From assembly GCF_014202035.1 (NCBI RefSeq), contig NZ_JACHFR010000001.1, positions 868,001 through 932,000 of the forward strand: DNA of 64,000 nt, written 5' to 3'. Below, piece after piece: positions 33,468 through 42,783 of the stretch. Both the position numbers and the translations under genes were made by a program. Source of the stretch: Treponema rectale. Lineage in GTDB: Bacteria > Spirochaetota > Spirochaetia > Treponematales > Treponemataceae. The stretch's first letter is position 1. Every line of letters begins with the position of its first letter. The notes below the pieces were generated by a model. That model ran no database searches and was not told the DNA's origin. It worked only from the letters and a program-made list of their open reading frames with translations.

Positions 33468-35357
33468 TTACATAGACTCAGAGTTAAAAGCCTTTTTAAA
33501 ATCTTCCTGACTTTTATATTCAAATATTAAATATTTTCCATCGTCATACACTTTGTCAGAATTTTCAAAAATCGATGAACAAGATGATTCATAAATATTT
33601 TTTGAAGTAAAAAAGAAAGTTTTACCGTCATGCTTATAATTATTATAGCGTACAGGGGTTTACCAGGTTCCAGGAATAAACTTAGACGGTAGCATATCTT
33701 TGCCGTCCTTATGAATTTTCTTTACACAGGCAACCTCAATTTTTTCATCTGAAAAATATGTAATCATATTAGCAAAATCAAAAGTAGAATATCCAAATGA
33801 ATAATCAGAATCTTCTTTTACTTTTTGATTAAGATATTTAACAGCATTTTGAATATCTTTATTCTGGTTCGAAGTTAAATAACTCTGAGCAGAAGTATAT
33901 GAAGATGAAAAAATACAGATTGAAAATAATACCCCCACAAAGTATCTGACTATTACTGAAAGCTGTAAATTTTCAATAAAAATAACGATACAAGGAATCA
34001 TATAAGCCAGCACTGTTATATAAAACCGTTCTATAAATTCTGTATGAAAATACAAAAATGAATTAAACAGAATAGTACATACCGTAAAAACAAGAATTAG
34101 CCTTTTATCATCAGATAAATCTTGCTTTAAGCTTTTTACCATAGCAAATATAAAAAAAGCCAAAGCAGAATAAACTAAAATATTAAGCACACCGCCTGGT
34201 GTAAAAACTGCTATATTTTCCTGATAACCAAAAGCTTTTATAATTGACGAAATAAGTGTTCCTACTGTAACATCACCAAAAAAATTAAAAGTTACATCAT
34301 TCCATTGCGAAAAATGGTATAGAGAATGTAAGATAATATTGTTAAATAAATACCCTGCTCCACTAAATACAAGAGCAATAAAAGTAATAAGCAAATTTTT
34401 ATTTTCAATTAAAAACTGCTTAATCTCCTTAAAAGAAAGCGACCTAGTAATTTTTTCCTTTGGAAGTGATAAAATCAGTATAGAAATAAATAAGGGAACT
34501 AAATAAATTAAAATATACCTGATTGTAGAAAGACCACTGATAAAAGCTAATAAATAAAATATAAATAGCAAACGCTTTCTATTTTTTGCTTTATTCTTCA
34601 TAATCCGTATAAATACAGAAAGCGTGATAAATCCAAATACAATATGCGGAATATAATAATTACCCCATCCGATAACATAGAAATGTAATGATGACCATGG
34701 ACAGGCAAGTAAAGACGCTCCTAAAAACTTAAGCCATGTTTTTTTTACTCCAACAGAAGAAAGTAAAAACCAGCAGGACCATCCTAAAATTATACAAGAA
34801 AAAAAAGATGTAAAAGCCCTAACTATATTCCAATTATTTGTAAAAATAAAAACAGGAGCAGAAATAAGCTGTGTGTTAAGCAGCCGTATTTCAGTTGAAT
34901 AACACCAGCCTAATGGCACAGGAGACTTTTCACGAACACATTCCTTTGCCAGTAATGTTTCAGAGGCTAAATCCCCATCAATACAATTAGGAAGTGATTT
35001 ACCTACTGTAAAACACACAAAAAACATTATGCATAATGAAATTGAAAAAAGAAATAAAGTCTTGTACTTATCACTATAATTATGAAAAATAAAGGAGTTA
35101 AAACAAATAACTATAAATAACGGAACTATAAGAAAAGACTGAATAGTTGGAAGCCATTTTTCAATTCTAAATTCTCTATGAAAAACTTTATTTGACAGTA
35201 AATCATAAATAATAGGAATAAATTTATCAGAAAACAAAACTAACAAAGTTCCTGACAATATAAAAAACAACGAGAGAGAAAACATAAAAATATCAAAGTG
35301 CTTTCTAATAAAATTAAACTTACTTTTACTTCCATCATTTGATTCAACAGTGTGCAT
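33468..35357 (-). pseudogene. Polytopic membrane protein gene interrupted by an in-frame TAA
   Basis: The gene starts at the ATG at 35357 (GGAGAAAATT upstream) and is open for 565 codons with about 11-13 hydrophobic segments. It then meets TAA at 33662-33660 just after FIPGTW. Beyond the stop the same frame stays open for 63 more codons, beginning TPVRYNNYKHDGKTFFF and including YDDGKYLIFEYKSQEDFKK, to a TAA at 33468. That tail has normal soluble-domain composition, so a single base change (a Tyr codon to TAA) is the simplest reading. The family was not recognised; topology and the short C-terminal soluble part suggest a GT-C-type or polymerase-like glycan protein. If the truncated form still works it ends at 33660. 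Confidence 0.7.
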
Positions 35358-35472
35358 AATTTTCTCCATACCAGAATAAAAAATTATAAAGATTATCGTT
35401 CTATGGCATTTTGAAATATCTATAACAGAATTCTTGACTTTTTTCAATAAATAGGACTAGTATCAGCGTACT

Positions 35473-36609
35473 ATGATTCCATTTAATATCCCGCCTGTAA
35501 CAGGCAACGAAATTACATACCTTAAAGAAGCAATAGAAAACAAAAAAATTTGCGGTGATGGCCCATTTACTAAAAAATGCCATGCATGGCTTGAAAACAA
35601 ACTTGGAGGAAGCAGTAAAGTTCTGCTTACAACCAGCGGTACTACAGCACTTGAAATGGCAGCATTGCTTTGTAATATTCAGGCAGGTGATGAAGTAATA
35701 ATGCCTAGTTTTACATTCTGTTCAACAGCCGATGCCTTTGTTCAGCGTGGTGCAAAAATCGTATTTGTTGATATCAGACCAGACACAATGAATATTGACG
35801 AAAATAAAATAGAACGAGCAATTACTCCAAAAACAAAAGCAATATGTGCAGTTCATTATGCCGGGGTCGCCTGCGAAATGGATACAATAATGACAATTGC
35901 CAGAAAACATAACCTTAAAGTTGTTGAGGACGCAGCTCAAGCAATCTGCTCTGAATATAAAGGAAGAGCTCTCGGCACAATAGGAGATTACGGCTGTCTT
36001 TCTTTTCATGAGACAAAAAATTTTTCCATGGGAGAAGGAGGGGCTGTCATAATCAATACAGGGAACGAAGATTATGAACGTGCTGAAGTTATACGTGAAA
36101 AAGGAACAGACAGAAGCAAATTCTTACGCGGTCAGATCGACAAATACACCTGGCGTGACTACGGATCTTCTTACCTTCCCTCTGACTTAAACGCTGCATA
36201 TCTCTTTGCACAATTGGAACAGGCTGAAAAAATTCAAATGCACAGAATGAACTGCTGGAACACGTATTATAACTCCCTAAAAGAACTTGAAGTATCAAAA
36301 AAAATAGTACTTCCGACGGTTCCCGCAGGATGTCTCCATAATGCCCATATGTTCTATATTCTTACTAAAAACATAGAGGAAAGGACAGAATTGATTTCAT
36401 TCCTTAAAGAAAATGGAGTTGGTTCTGCATTTCATTATATTCCACTTCATTCTGCTCCTGCAGGAATTAAATTCGGACGCTTTGACGGCAAAGATGAAAT
36501 AACCACGGCTTATTCAGAACGATTAGTCAGGCTTCCTATGTATTACGGTCTGTCAGATGTCGACATTCAAAAAGTCATAAAAAATGTAAAGGACTTCTAT
36601 TTAAAATGA
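35473..36609 (+). CDS. wecE: dTDP-4-amino-4,6-dideoxygalactose transaminase (WecE-like)
   Basis: 378 residues, DegT/DnrJ/EryC1 family. MIPFNIPPVTGNEITYLKEAI, LLTTSGTTALEMAALL, VVEDAAQAICSEYKGRALG and the PLP-lysine region FHETKNFSMGEGGA are collinear with E. coli WecE (RffA). It aminates dTDP-4-keto-6-deoxyglucose, the RfbB product, using glutamate. Its presence gives the rfb operon a purpose other than rhamnose. The stop overlaps the next gene by four bases (ATGA). Confidence 0.93.
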   Translation: MIPFNIPPVTGNEITYLKEAIENKKICGDGPFTKKCHAWLENKLGGSSKVLLTTSGTTALEMAALLCNIQAGDEVIMPSFTFCSTADAFVQRGAKIVFVDIRPDTMNIDENKIERAITPKTKAICAVHYAGVACEMDTIMTIARKHNLKVVEDAAQAICSEYKGRALGTIGDYGCLSFHETKNFSMGEGGAVIINTGNEDYERAEVIREKGTDRSKFLRGQIDKYTWRDYGSSYLPSDLNAAYLFAQLEQAEKIQMHRMNCWNTYYNSLKELEVSKKIVLPTVPAGCLHNAHMFYILTKNIEERTELISFLKENGVGSAFHYIPLHSAPAGIKFGRFDGKDEITTAYSERLVRLPMYYGLSDVDIQKVIKNVKDFYLK

Positions 36610-37535
36610 AAGAATTAAGCATAGTTATTCCTGTTTACAACAGTCATGAATGCGTCTCTGAGTTATCGAAACAAATAGCTGATGCACTAAAAGAAATAGA
36701 CTATGAACAGATAATGGTAAATGACTGCTCAAGAGACACAAGCTGGGACGAAATCCTTAAGGTCACAAAAGAAAATAAAAACATACTTGGAATAAACCTT
36801 CGCAAAAACGGAGGACAGGACTCTGCAATTCTTACCGGCTTGAACTATGCCTGCGGAAAATATGTTGTAATAATGGATGATGATCTTCAGCATTCACCCT
36901 ACGATATTTTAAAATTATATCGTGAAATAAAAAAAGGATTTGATGTAGTCTATGCTGATTTTACAACACTAAAGCAAAAGGCATGGAAAAACATAGGCTC
37001 CTGGTTTAACGGAAAAATAAGTGAAATTGCATTAGGAAAACCAAAGGAAGTATATCTTTCACCTTTTAAAATTATTGATGGAAAAGTAGTAAAAGAAATG
37101 TGCCGTTTCAATAACCTTTTTCCATATATTGACGGTCTTATTTTTCAAGTTACAAATAATATAACTCAAATTCCTATAGAACATCACAAAAGGGAAATTG
37201 GCGTATCAAACTATAATTTTATAAAATCCATAAAAGTATTTATGCGTATGCTTTTCGGTTTTTCTACGATGCCATTGAAGATAGCAACCTTTACAGGAAC
37301 TTTTGCTGCAATTGCAGGTCTTGTCCTTGCTCTATTTTATGCAATAAGATGGTTCATGGGAAAAGAAGGACTCACCGGATGGACTACAATAGTAATCCTT
37401 ATTCTTGTATTAGGAGGAGGGATTCTTTTTTCACTTGGAATAATAGGAAAGTATTTAGGACAAATGTATCTTACCATAAATAACGTTCCTAAATTCATTA
37501 TAAAAGAAACAACACATAAGGATACAGATGAATAA
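36606..37535 (+). CDS. ArnC-like polyprenyl-phosphate glycosyltransferase
   Basis: 309 residues. The GT-A domain opens LSIVIPVYNSHECVSELSKQI, with VNDCSRDTSW and the metal motif IMDDDLQHSPYDI near residue 95, followed by two C-terminal membrane helices (residues about 228-295) as in ArnC, GtrB and DPM1 proteins. It likely loads an amino sugar onto undecaprenyl phosphate. It is coupled to wecE upstream and to two small EmrE/Arn-type transporters downstream, matching the wecE/arn logic of making and flipping a lipid-linked amino sugar. Confidence 0.9.
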   Translation: MKELSIVIPVYNSHECVSELSKQIADALKEIDYEQIMVNDCSRDTSWDEILKVTKENKNILGINLRKNGGQDSAILTGLNYACGKYVVIMDDDLQHSPYDILKLYREIKKGFDVVYADFTTLKQKAWKNIGSWFNGKISEIALGKPKEVYLSPFKIIDGKVVKEMCRFNNLFPYIDGLIFQVTNNITQIPIEHHKREIGVSNYNFIKSIKVFMRMLFGFSTMPLKIATFTGTFAAIAGLVLALFYAIRWFMGKEGLTGWTTIVILILVLGGGILFSLGIIGKYLGQMYLTINNVPKFIIKETTHKDTDE

Positions 37536-37911
37536 GCCTTCTTCTGCAAAGTATTTTTTTTTAATGCATTTCTCTTTTTTAATTTACTGTTCTTACGCAG
37601 TGATTGGAAAATTTGCAGCAAAATTAGATTTTCTTTCTCTAAAATTTATTGCAGTTTACTGCGGTGTTTTTTTTATATTAGGAATTTATGCTTTGTTGTG
37701 GCAGCAGGTTTTAAAACATATTTCTTTAACAACTGCTATTGCAAACAAATCCATAACAATTATATGGGGGCTCATAGCTGGATATTTTCTGTTTCATGAA
37801 TCAATTACAAAAACTAAGATTCTCGGAGCAATATTAATTTTATGCGGTATCTTCATATTAAGTTTTCAGTCATCCTCTGATTCTGTTGATGATAAAAATA
37901 CTGGAGTTTAA
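37528..37911 (+). CDS. EamA/SMR-type small membrane protein (ArnE-like)
   Basis: 127 residues with four hydrophobic segments and a final stretch KTKILGAILILCGIFILSFQ typical of the ArnE/EamA half-transporter. It overlaps the ArnC-like gene by eight bases and is followed three bases later by a similar protein. The pair probably flips an undecaprenyl-phosphate-linked sugar to the periplasm. Confidence 0.78.
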   Translation: MNKPSSAKYFFLMHFSFLIYCSYAVIGKFAAKLDFLSLKFIAVYCGVFFILGIYALLWQQVLKHISLTTAIANKSITIIWGLIAGYFLFHESITKTKILGAILILCGIFILSFQSSSDSVDDKNTGV

Positions 37912-37914
37912 AAA

Positions 37915-38250
37915 ATGATAACCGCTACAATAATTCTGTTTTTATCAGTGTTTATCTCTGCCATATCGCAAATTCTCTTAAAAAAATCAGCCTTAAAAAA
38001 ATGGAAGAATTCATTGAGAGAGTACTTGAATTTATATGTAATTACAGCATATACCATTTTTTTTACAGCAGTTTTTCTAGATCTGCTTGCGCTTCGAAAA
38101 GTTAACCTTTCATTAGTTCCCGTTGCAGAGGCTTCAAGTTATATATTCGTAATAATCCTTTCCAGAATTTTTCTGAAAGAAAAACTTTCAAAACTGAAAG
38201 CTCTGGCAATTCTCCTGATTGTGACAGGAATCATTATTTTCCTTTATTAA
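37915..38250 (+). CDS. EamA/SMR-type small membrane protein (ArnF-like)
   Basis: 111 residues, four membrane helices. LFLSVFISAISQILLKKSALKKW is the usual first helix of SMR/ArnF proteins and VAEASSYIFVIILSRIFLKEKLS matches the third-helix EAxxY motif. It forms a presumed heterodimer with the preceding protein. The 182 bases that follow contain an extended -10 element (TG at 38283, TACAAT at 38286-38291) that may drive the next glycosyltransferase gene. Confidence 0.8.
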   Translation: MITATIILFLSVFISAISQILLKKSALKKWKNSLREYLNLYVITAYTIFFTAVFLDLLALRKVNLSLVPVAEASSYIFVIILSRIFLKEKLSKLKALAILLIVTGIIIFLY

Positions 38251-38432
38251 ACTTTCATATGATTTTCGTTCTTTCAAAGATATGTTACAATAATGTACAA
38301 TTCGATGAAGTTTTTAAAGATAAACATACTCTAAAATGATTTTAGATTAACTTTGTAAAAAGTCTTAATACAGATGGCAATTAAAAAAACTCAAGAGCGA
38401 ATTAAAATTTTGATTCAAAAAGGAAGTTTCAA

Positions 38433-39602
38433 ATGAATATAAAAAAAATAACATTTTTAACAGGACACAACTGGATTTCAAACAGACTTGGAGGTTTTCA
38501 TAAATTTGCCCAGGCTGCATGCGAAGCTGGAATTGAAACAGTATTTTTTAGTTTTCCACGTCCTTATTACGGATACTTTATGAAACAGGAACTTTTTAAT
38601 AAAAAATCCATTAAACAGCTGCAGAAAGGTATTACCTATAAGATTGGAGCAGCACAACTTCATAATGTAACGCTTGCAACATTAAAACTTCCAAATTTTG
38701 CAAACAAAATTCTAAGTGATAATCTGATGAACAGTTTTGAACGCTTTTCATTCACCTCATTCAAAACTTTTGCAAAAAAATGGCTTGACGGCACCGATGT
38801 ATTTGTTTTTGAAAGCTGCGATGGGATGATTTTTGTAGACAAAATAAAACAAATGTACCCTAATGCAAAAATAGTTTACAGACCAAGTGATCCCATGATG
38901 TTTGATGGAGCCCTTGAACGCTATGTAAAAAATGAAAAAAATATCATGAAAAAAGCAGATCTGAATATAATAGTAAATAAGGAAGGATTAGATTTATACC
39001 GCCGGAAAATTCCAGACTTTGAAACTTCCATAAAATATGTACTTTTATCAAACGGAGTAGACATCGAAAGTTACGAAAAAACTTATGAATGTCCAGACCT
39101 GTTAAAAAAAGAAAATACAATTCTCTACGTAGGAGCCTGGGAAGTTGAATGGACACTACTCTTTAAAGCCGCTGAACAAAATAAGGCTTTCAACTACATA
39201 GTAGTATGTCCAAACTATCCTTCTGAAGATATCCAGCACAAAATCAAAACATACAGCAATCTCTTTTATATTCCAGGTATAAGACCTTCTGAAGTACCCG
39301 CCTGGATAACCAATTGTTCAGTCGTAATGGTTCCATACGTTACGGATTTTTATAAAAACAGACCTCTTGGAATTACAGCAAAATACTATCAGGCAATGGC
39401 AGCACATAAACCTATTGTAGCATACTGCGACACTCCAAAGTTAAAGGAAACCGGTGCAGTCGTAACCTATACTTATGATGAGTTTATAACAGAAATACAA
39501 AAAGCCGTACAAAAAAAGCGAGTTAATTATTCATTTGATTTATCTGAAAGAAAATGGAATAATATAACAAAAAAATTTCTGGAGTTAATTTCAGATTTCT
39601 AA
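38433..39602 (+). CDS. Glycosyltransferase, GT-B fold (GT4-like)
   Basis: 389 residues with an AAGGAAG Shine-Dalgarno. It resembles TuaH-type transferases: ITFLTGHNWISNRLGGFHKFAQAACEAG at the N terminus, VFESCDGMIF, YRPSDPMMF, TILYVGAWEVEWTLLF at the domain junction, and NCSVVMVPYVTDFYKNRPLGITAKYYQAMAAHKPIVA as the donor-binding region. Sugar and acceptor unknown. It precedes the gtr cassette and may be co-transcribed with it. Confidence 0.82.
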   Translation: MNIKKITFLTGHNWISNRLGGFHKFAQAACEAGIETVFFSFPRPYYGYFMKQELFNKKSIKQLQKGITYKIGAAQLHNVTLATLKLPNFANKILSDNLMNSFERFSFTSFKTFAKKWLDGTDVFVFESCDGMIFVDKIKQMYPNAKIVYRPSDPMMFDGALERYVKNEKNIMKKADLNIIVNKEGLDLYRRKIPDFETSIKYVLLSNGVDIESYEKTYECPDLLKKENTILYVGAWEVEWTLLFKAAEQNKAFNYIVVCPNYPSEDIQHKIKTYSNLFYIPGIRPSEVPAWITNCSVVMVPYVTDFYKNRPLGITAKYYQAMAAHKPIVAYCDTPKLKETGAVVTYTYDEFITEIQKAVQKKRVNYSFDLSERKWNNITKKFLELISDF

Positions 39603-39618
39603 TTTCTGAAAGAAAAAT

Positions 39619-40032
39619 ATGAAACTAATTGATGCTAAACTAATCAAGTTTTTAGCAGTGGGGATACTAAATACAATTGTCGGTGCAGGAATTATGTTCC
39701 TCCTGTATAATTGTTTTGAATGTTCATACTGGCTGGCAAGTTCATGTAATTATATTTTCGGCGGAGTTCTCTCCTTCATTTTAAATAAATACTTTACATT
39801 CAATAACAAACAAAAATCCATAAAGCAGATTATCGAATTCATATTAACAATAATTATATGCTATCTTATTGCATATATTGCCGCAAAAAACATAATTCAC
39901 TATTTTTTACGTAATAAAAGTATTATGTTAAGAGATAATATTGCAATGATTACAGGTATGTGCCTTTATACAGGCTTAAACTATATAGCACAACGTTTTT
40001 TAATATTCAGGAATAAAAAAAATGAACAATAA
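39619..40032 (+). CDS. gtrA: GtrA-family flippase-like membrane protein
   Basis: 137 residues with four membrane helices. KLIKFLAVGILNTIVGAGIMFLLYN and GGVLSFILNKYFTF are the two GtrA landmarks. In O-antigen modification cassettes GtrA moves the lipid-linked glucose made by GtrB to the periplasmic face. It overlaps the GtrB-like gene by 11 bases. Confidence 0.9.
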   Translation: MKLIDAKLIKFLAVGILNTIVGAGIMFLLYNCFECSYWLASSCNYIFGGVLSFILNKYFTFNNKQKSIKQIIEFILTIIICYLIAYIAAKNIIHYFLRNKSIMLRDNIAMITGMCLYTGLNYIAQRFLIFRNKKNEQ

Positions 40033-40966
40033 TAATAAATTACCAGAACTTTCAATTGTTGTACCGTGTTTCAATGAAGAAGATTCCATACCCATTTTTT
40101 ACACAGAGACAACGAAAATCATAAAGCAGATGAAAATCACGGCTTATGAATTTGTTTTCATTGATGACGGTTCTACAGACTCAACTTTAACTAAACTACA
40201 AGAACTAAATACAAAGGATAAAAAAGTTCACTATATAAGTTTTTCCAGAAACTTCGGAAAAGAAGCAGCTTTATACGCAGGATTAAAAAAGGCAACCGGG
40301 AAATATACCGCTGTTATGGATGCTGACATGCAGGATCCACCTGCCCTTCTTCCCGAAATGTTAAAATCAATTAAAGAAGAAGGGTATGACTGCACTGCAA
40401 GCAGGCGTGTCACAAGAAAAAACGAACCTGTAATCAGGTCTATTTTTGCACGACTTTTCTACAAAATAATGAGAAAAATGTCTGATGTCCAGGTTGTTGA
40501 TGGTGCAAGAGATTTTAGACTTATGACAAAACCATACAGAGAGGCTGTAGTTTCCTTATGTGAAAGAAATCGTTTTACGAAAGGAATTTTTCCCTGGGTC
40601 GGATTTAATACAAAATGGTTTGAATATGAAAATATAGAACGTGTTGCAGGAACCACTAAATGGTCATTCTGGAAACTTTTCAAATATTCAATTGATGGAA
40701 TAATAGGTTTTTCAACAAAACCTCTGGCATGGTCATCATTTTTAGGAATATTTATGATAATTATCTCACTTGCTTTTATTGCATTCATTATACTTAGAAA
40801 ACTTATAAACGGGGATCCTGTACAAGGATGGGCCTCCATGGTTTGCATAATAATATTTCTCGGAGGCTTACAACTTTTCACAACTGGAATATTAGGACTT
40901 TACCTTTCCAAGATTTATATTGAAGTAAAGCAAAGACCTATCTATATTGCAAAAGAGGAAAAATAA
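40022..40966 (+). CDS. gtrB: GtrB-like bactoprenol glycosyltransferase
   Basis: 314 residues. LSIVVPCFNEEDSIPIFY, FIDDGSTDST, SRNFGKEAALYAGL and the metal motif VMDADMQDPPALLPE are the standard GtrB/DPM1 set. DFRLMTKPYREAV and two C-terminal helices complete it. It transfers glucose (or a related sugar) from its nucleotide to undecaprenyl phosphate. It lies between gtrA (11-base overlap) and a GtrII-like gene that starts immediately after its stop codon. Confidence 0.93.
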   Translation: MNNNNKLPELSIVVPCFNEEDSIPIFYTETTKIIKQMKITAYEFVFIDDGSTDSTLTKLQELNTKDKKVHYISFSRNFGKEAALYAGLKKATGKYTAVMDADMQDPPALLPEMLKSIKEEGYDCTASRRVTRKNEPVIRSIFARLFYKIMRKMSDVQVVDGARDFRLMTKPYREAVVSLCERNRFTKGIFPWVGFNTKWFEYENIERVAGTTKWSFWKLFKYSIDGIIGFSTKPLAWSSFLGIFMIIISLAFIAFIILRKLINGDPVQGWASMVCIIIFLGGLQLFTTGILGLYLSKIYIEVKQRPIYIAKEEK

Positions 40967-42679
40967 ATGAATTCATTAAAAAAAAATAAAAAAGAAATTT
41001 TCATAAATATTTTTTTCTGTACTTTAATTATTGCAGGCATAATCGGTACTATCACAGCAGTAGATAATATTATTTTAAAATACGTTCAGTTTTTTTTTCA
41101 TAAAACACTTCGAAAACCAGAGCGATGGATTGATATATTACAAAACACTTCACGACTTTTTGTGTTTACAGTCTGCACAATTTATTTTTTAGTAATGACA
41201 AACACCGGAATGAGAATCCGACTTTCGATAAGAAATAAATTATCGGACTACATAAATAGTTTTGAACGGAATAAAATTATCTTCACAACAATATTTTTAA
41301 TCGTATTTTTTTTAATAGCCTATTTTAATGTAATAGCCGCAAATTATTTTTATGAAGATGATGTATTTAGAAATTATACAGGAAACCGTTCCTGGATAGG
41401 ATTCAGCAGATATATTTCTGAGTTTCTATCAATTTTTTTACATAATAACATCAGCCTTAATGACATCGCCCCTTTAACTCATTTTATTGCAATACTAGTA
41501 TCTGCAATTACTGTCATTATTCTTTCCTTAGCTTTAACGAATTCCATCGCAATAAAAAAGGTTCTGCCACTTTCAATAATTTTTATAATGCCTTTTTTCA
41601 GCCAGAATTTTTCCTACAGATTCGACGCACCTTACATGGCATTAAGTATTCTTTTTTCAGCAATACCATTCCTTTTTATGACAGACTCAAGTACTTTTAT
41701 TTTTACTTCAATTTTTGGTTTGTTACTTACCTGTTTTTCCTATCAGGCTTCAGTCTCAGTCTATATAGTTCTAACAATTTATTTTGCACTTAAGAAGCTG
41801 ATAAATAATAATAATATAAAAGAAATATTTACTCTTACTATAAAAGCTATACTCTCCTTTATCGTAGCACTTTTAATATTTAAGTTTTTATTTATGAATA
41901 AAATGAACAACACGGCTGATGACTATTTCTCAACAAGAATAAAAATATCTGCTCTTCTCAAAAATGCTGTAACGTATATAAAAGAAACCTCGTCTTATAC
42001 AGGTGGTATTGTTACAAAACTAATTATAATACTTTCAGCAACAGTCGCTTATCTTCAATTGGTACTTTTCTCTAAGTGCAGAAAAATACTAACAGCTTTA
42101 ATGCTTCCTATTGTAGCCGTATTAACTTACGTGCTTTCATTTGGTCCATATCTTATTTTCGAAAGACCTACATTTACCCCCAGAGCATTCATAGGATTTA
42201 ATGTAATGATTGCACTGATTTTTCTTACACTGGAAGAAACTCCTATTTCTAAAAAATCCAAAATATTATCAATGATATTAACTGGTTGTATGATATACAG
42301 TTTAATTGTATTCCTTTTTACATATGGAAACTGCTTAAAAAATCAAAAAGAATATACAACTTTTAGAATTTCCACACTTTTAAATGACATTTCAGAAAAT
42401 ACTAATGACTTAACAGATAAAATTAATATTTGCGTAAAAGGTTCTATGGAAACAACTCAAAAAAATAGAATCGCTGAAAAAAATTATCCGCTGATAAAGA
42501 AACTTATAGGACCTTCCCTTACAGAATCTTCAAGCTGGAACGATGAAATCTTAAATTCATATAATTTTAAATGTATCTGCAAAGACATTGAAATAACAGA
42601 AGAATTTTTACTTGTCAAAAATACGTACTACCATACGATTTACAGGTTAAATAATGATTTCATTGTAGTTTTGAAATAA
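40967..42679 (+). CDS. GtrII-like integral membrane glucosyltransferase
   Basis: 570 residues with about 10-12 membrane segments. YFYEDDVFRNYTGNRSWIGFSRYISEFL near residue 125 holds the acidic pair and RW-like motif of the GtrII/GT-C group, and FSYRFDAPYMALSILFSAIPFLF follows the usual RFD pattern. It would take the sugar from the lipid carrier supplied by GtrA/GtrB and attach it to a surface glycan in the periplasm. It begins directly after the gtrB stop. Together these form a three-gene serotype-conversion-type cassette; the linkage is unknown. Confidence 0.82.
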   Translation: MNSLKKNKKEIFINIFFCTLIIAGIIGTITAVDNIILKYVQFFFHKTLRKPERWIDILQNTSRLFVFTVCTIYFLVMTNTGMRIRLSIRNKLSDYINSFERNKIIFTTIFLIVFFLIAYFNVIAANYFYEDDVFRNYTGNRSWIGFSRYISEFLSIFLHNNISLNDIAPLTHFIAILVSAITVIILSLALTNSIAIKKVLPLSIIFIMPFFSQNFSYRFDAPYMALSILFSAIPFLFMTDSSTFIFTSIFGLLLTCFSYQASVSVYIVLTIYFALKKLINNNNIKEIFTLTIKAILSFIVALLIFKFLFMNKMNNTADDYFSTRIKISALLKNAVTYIKETSSYTGGIVTKLIIILSATVAYLQLVLFSKCRKILTALMLPIVAVLTYVLSFGPYLIFERPTFTPRAFIGFNVMIALIFLTLEETPISKKSKILSMILTGCMIYSLIVFLFTYGNCLKNQKEYTTFRISTLLNDISENTNDLTDKINICVKGSMETTQKNRIAEKNYPLIKKLIGPSLTESSSWNDEILNSYNFKCICKDIEITEEFLLVKNTYYHTIYRLNNDFIVVLK

Positions 42680-42733
42680 TTCAATACAACAAAAAAAATA
42701 TTTCTCTCCATACCTTTAATTTAATAAAAGCGG

Positions 42734-42742
42734 TGTTATAAT
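42734..42742 (+). promoter_or_regulatory. Extended -10 promoter of the chemoreceptor gene
   Basis: TGTTATAAT with hexamer 42737-42742. It is followed by a 35-base leader and an AAGGAGAG Shine-Dalgarno before the ATG at 42784, a conventional arrangement unlike the leaderless-type promoters elsewhere here. Confidence 0.55.
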
Positions 42743-42783
42743 TATTGTGAAGGTGTTTACCGTGCATAAACAAGGAGAGAAAC

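Noticed and set aside
38293-38334. 13-codon reading frame after an extended -10 element upstream of the GT gene at 38433
   Set aside because: Too short, no ribosome site and no sign of a leader-peptide or attenuator structure.
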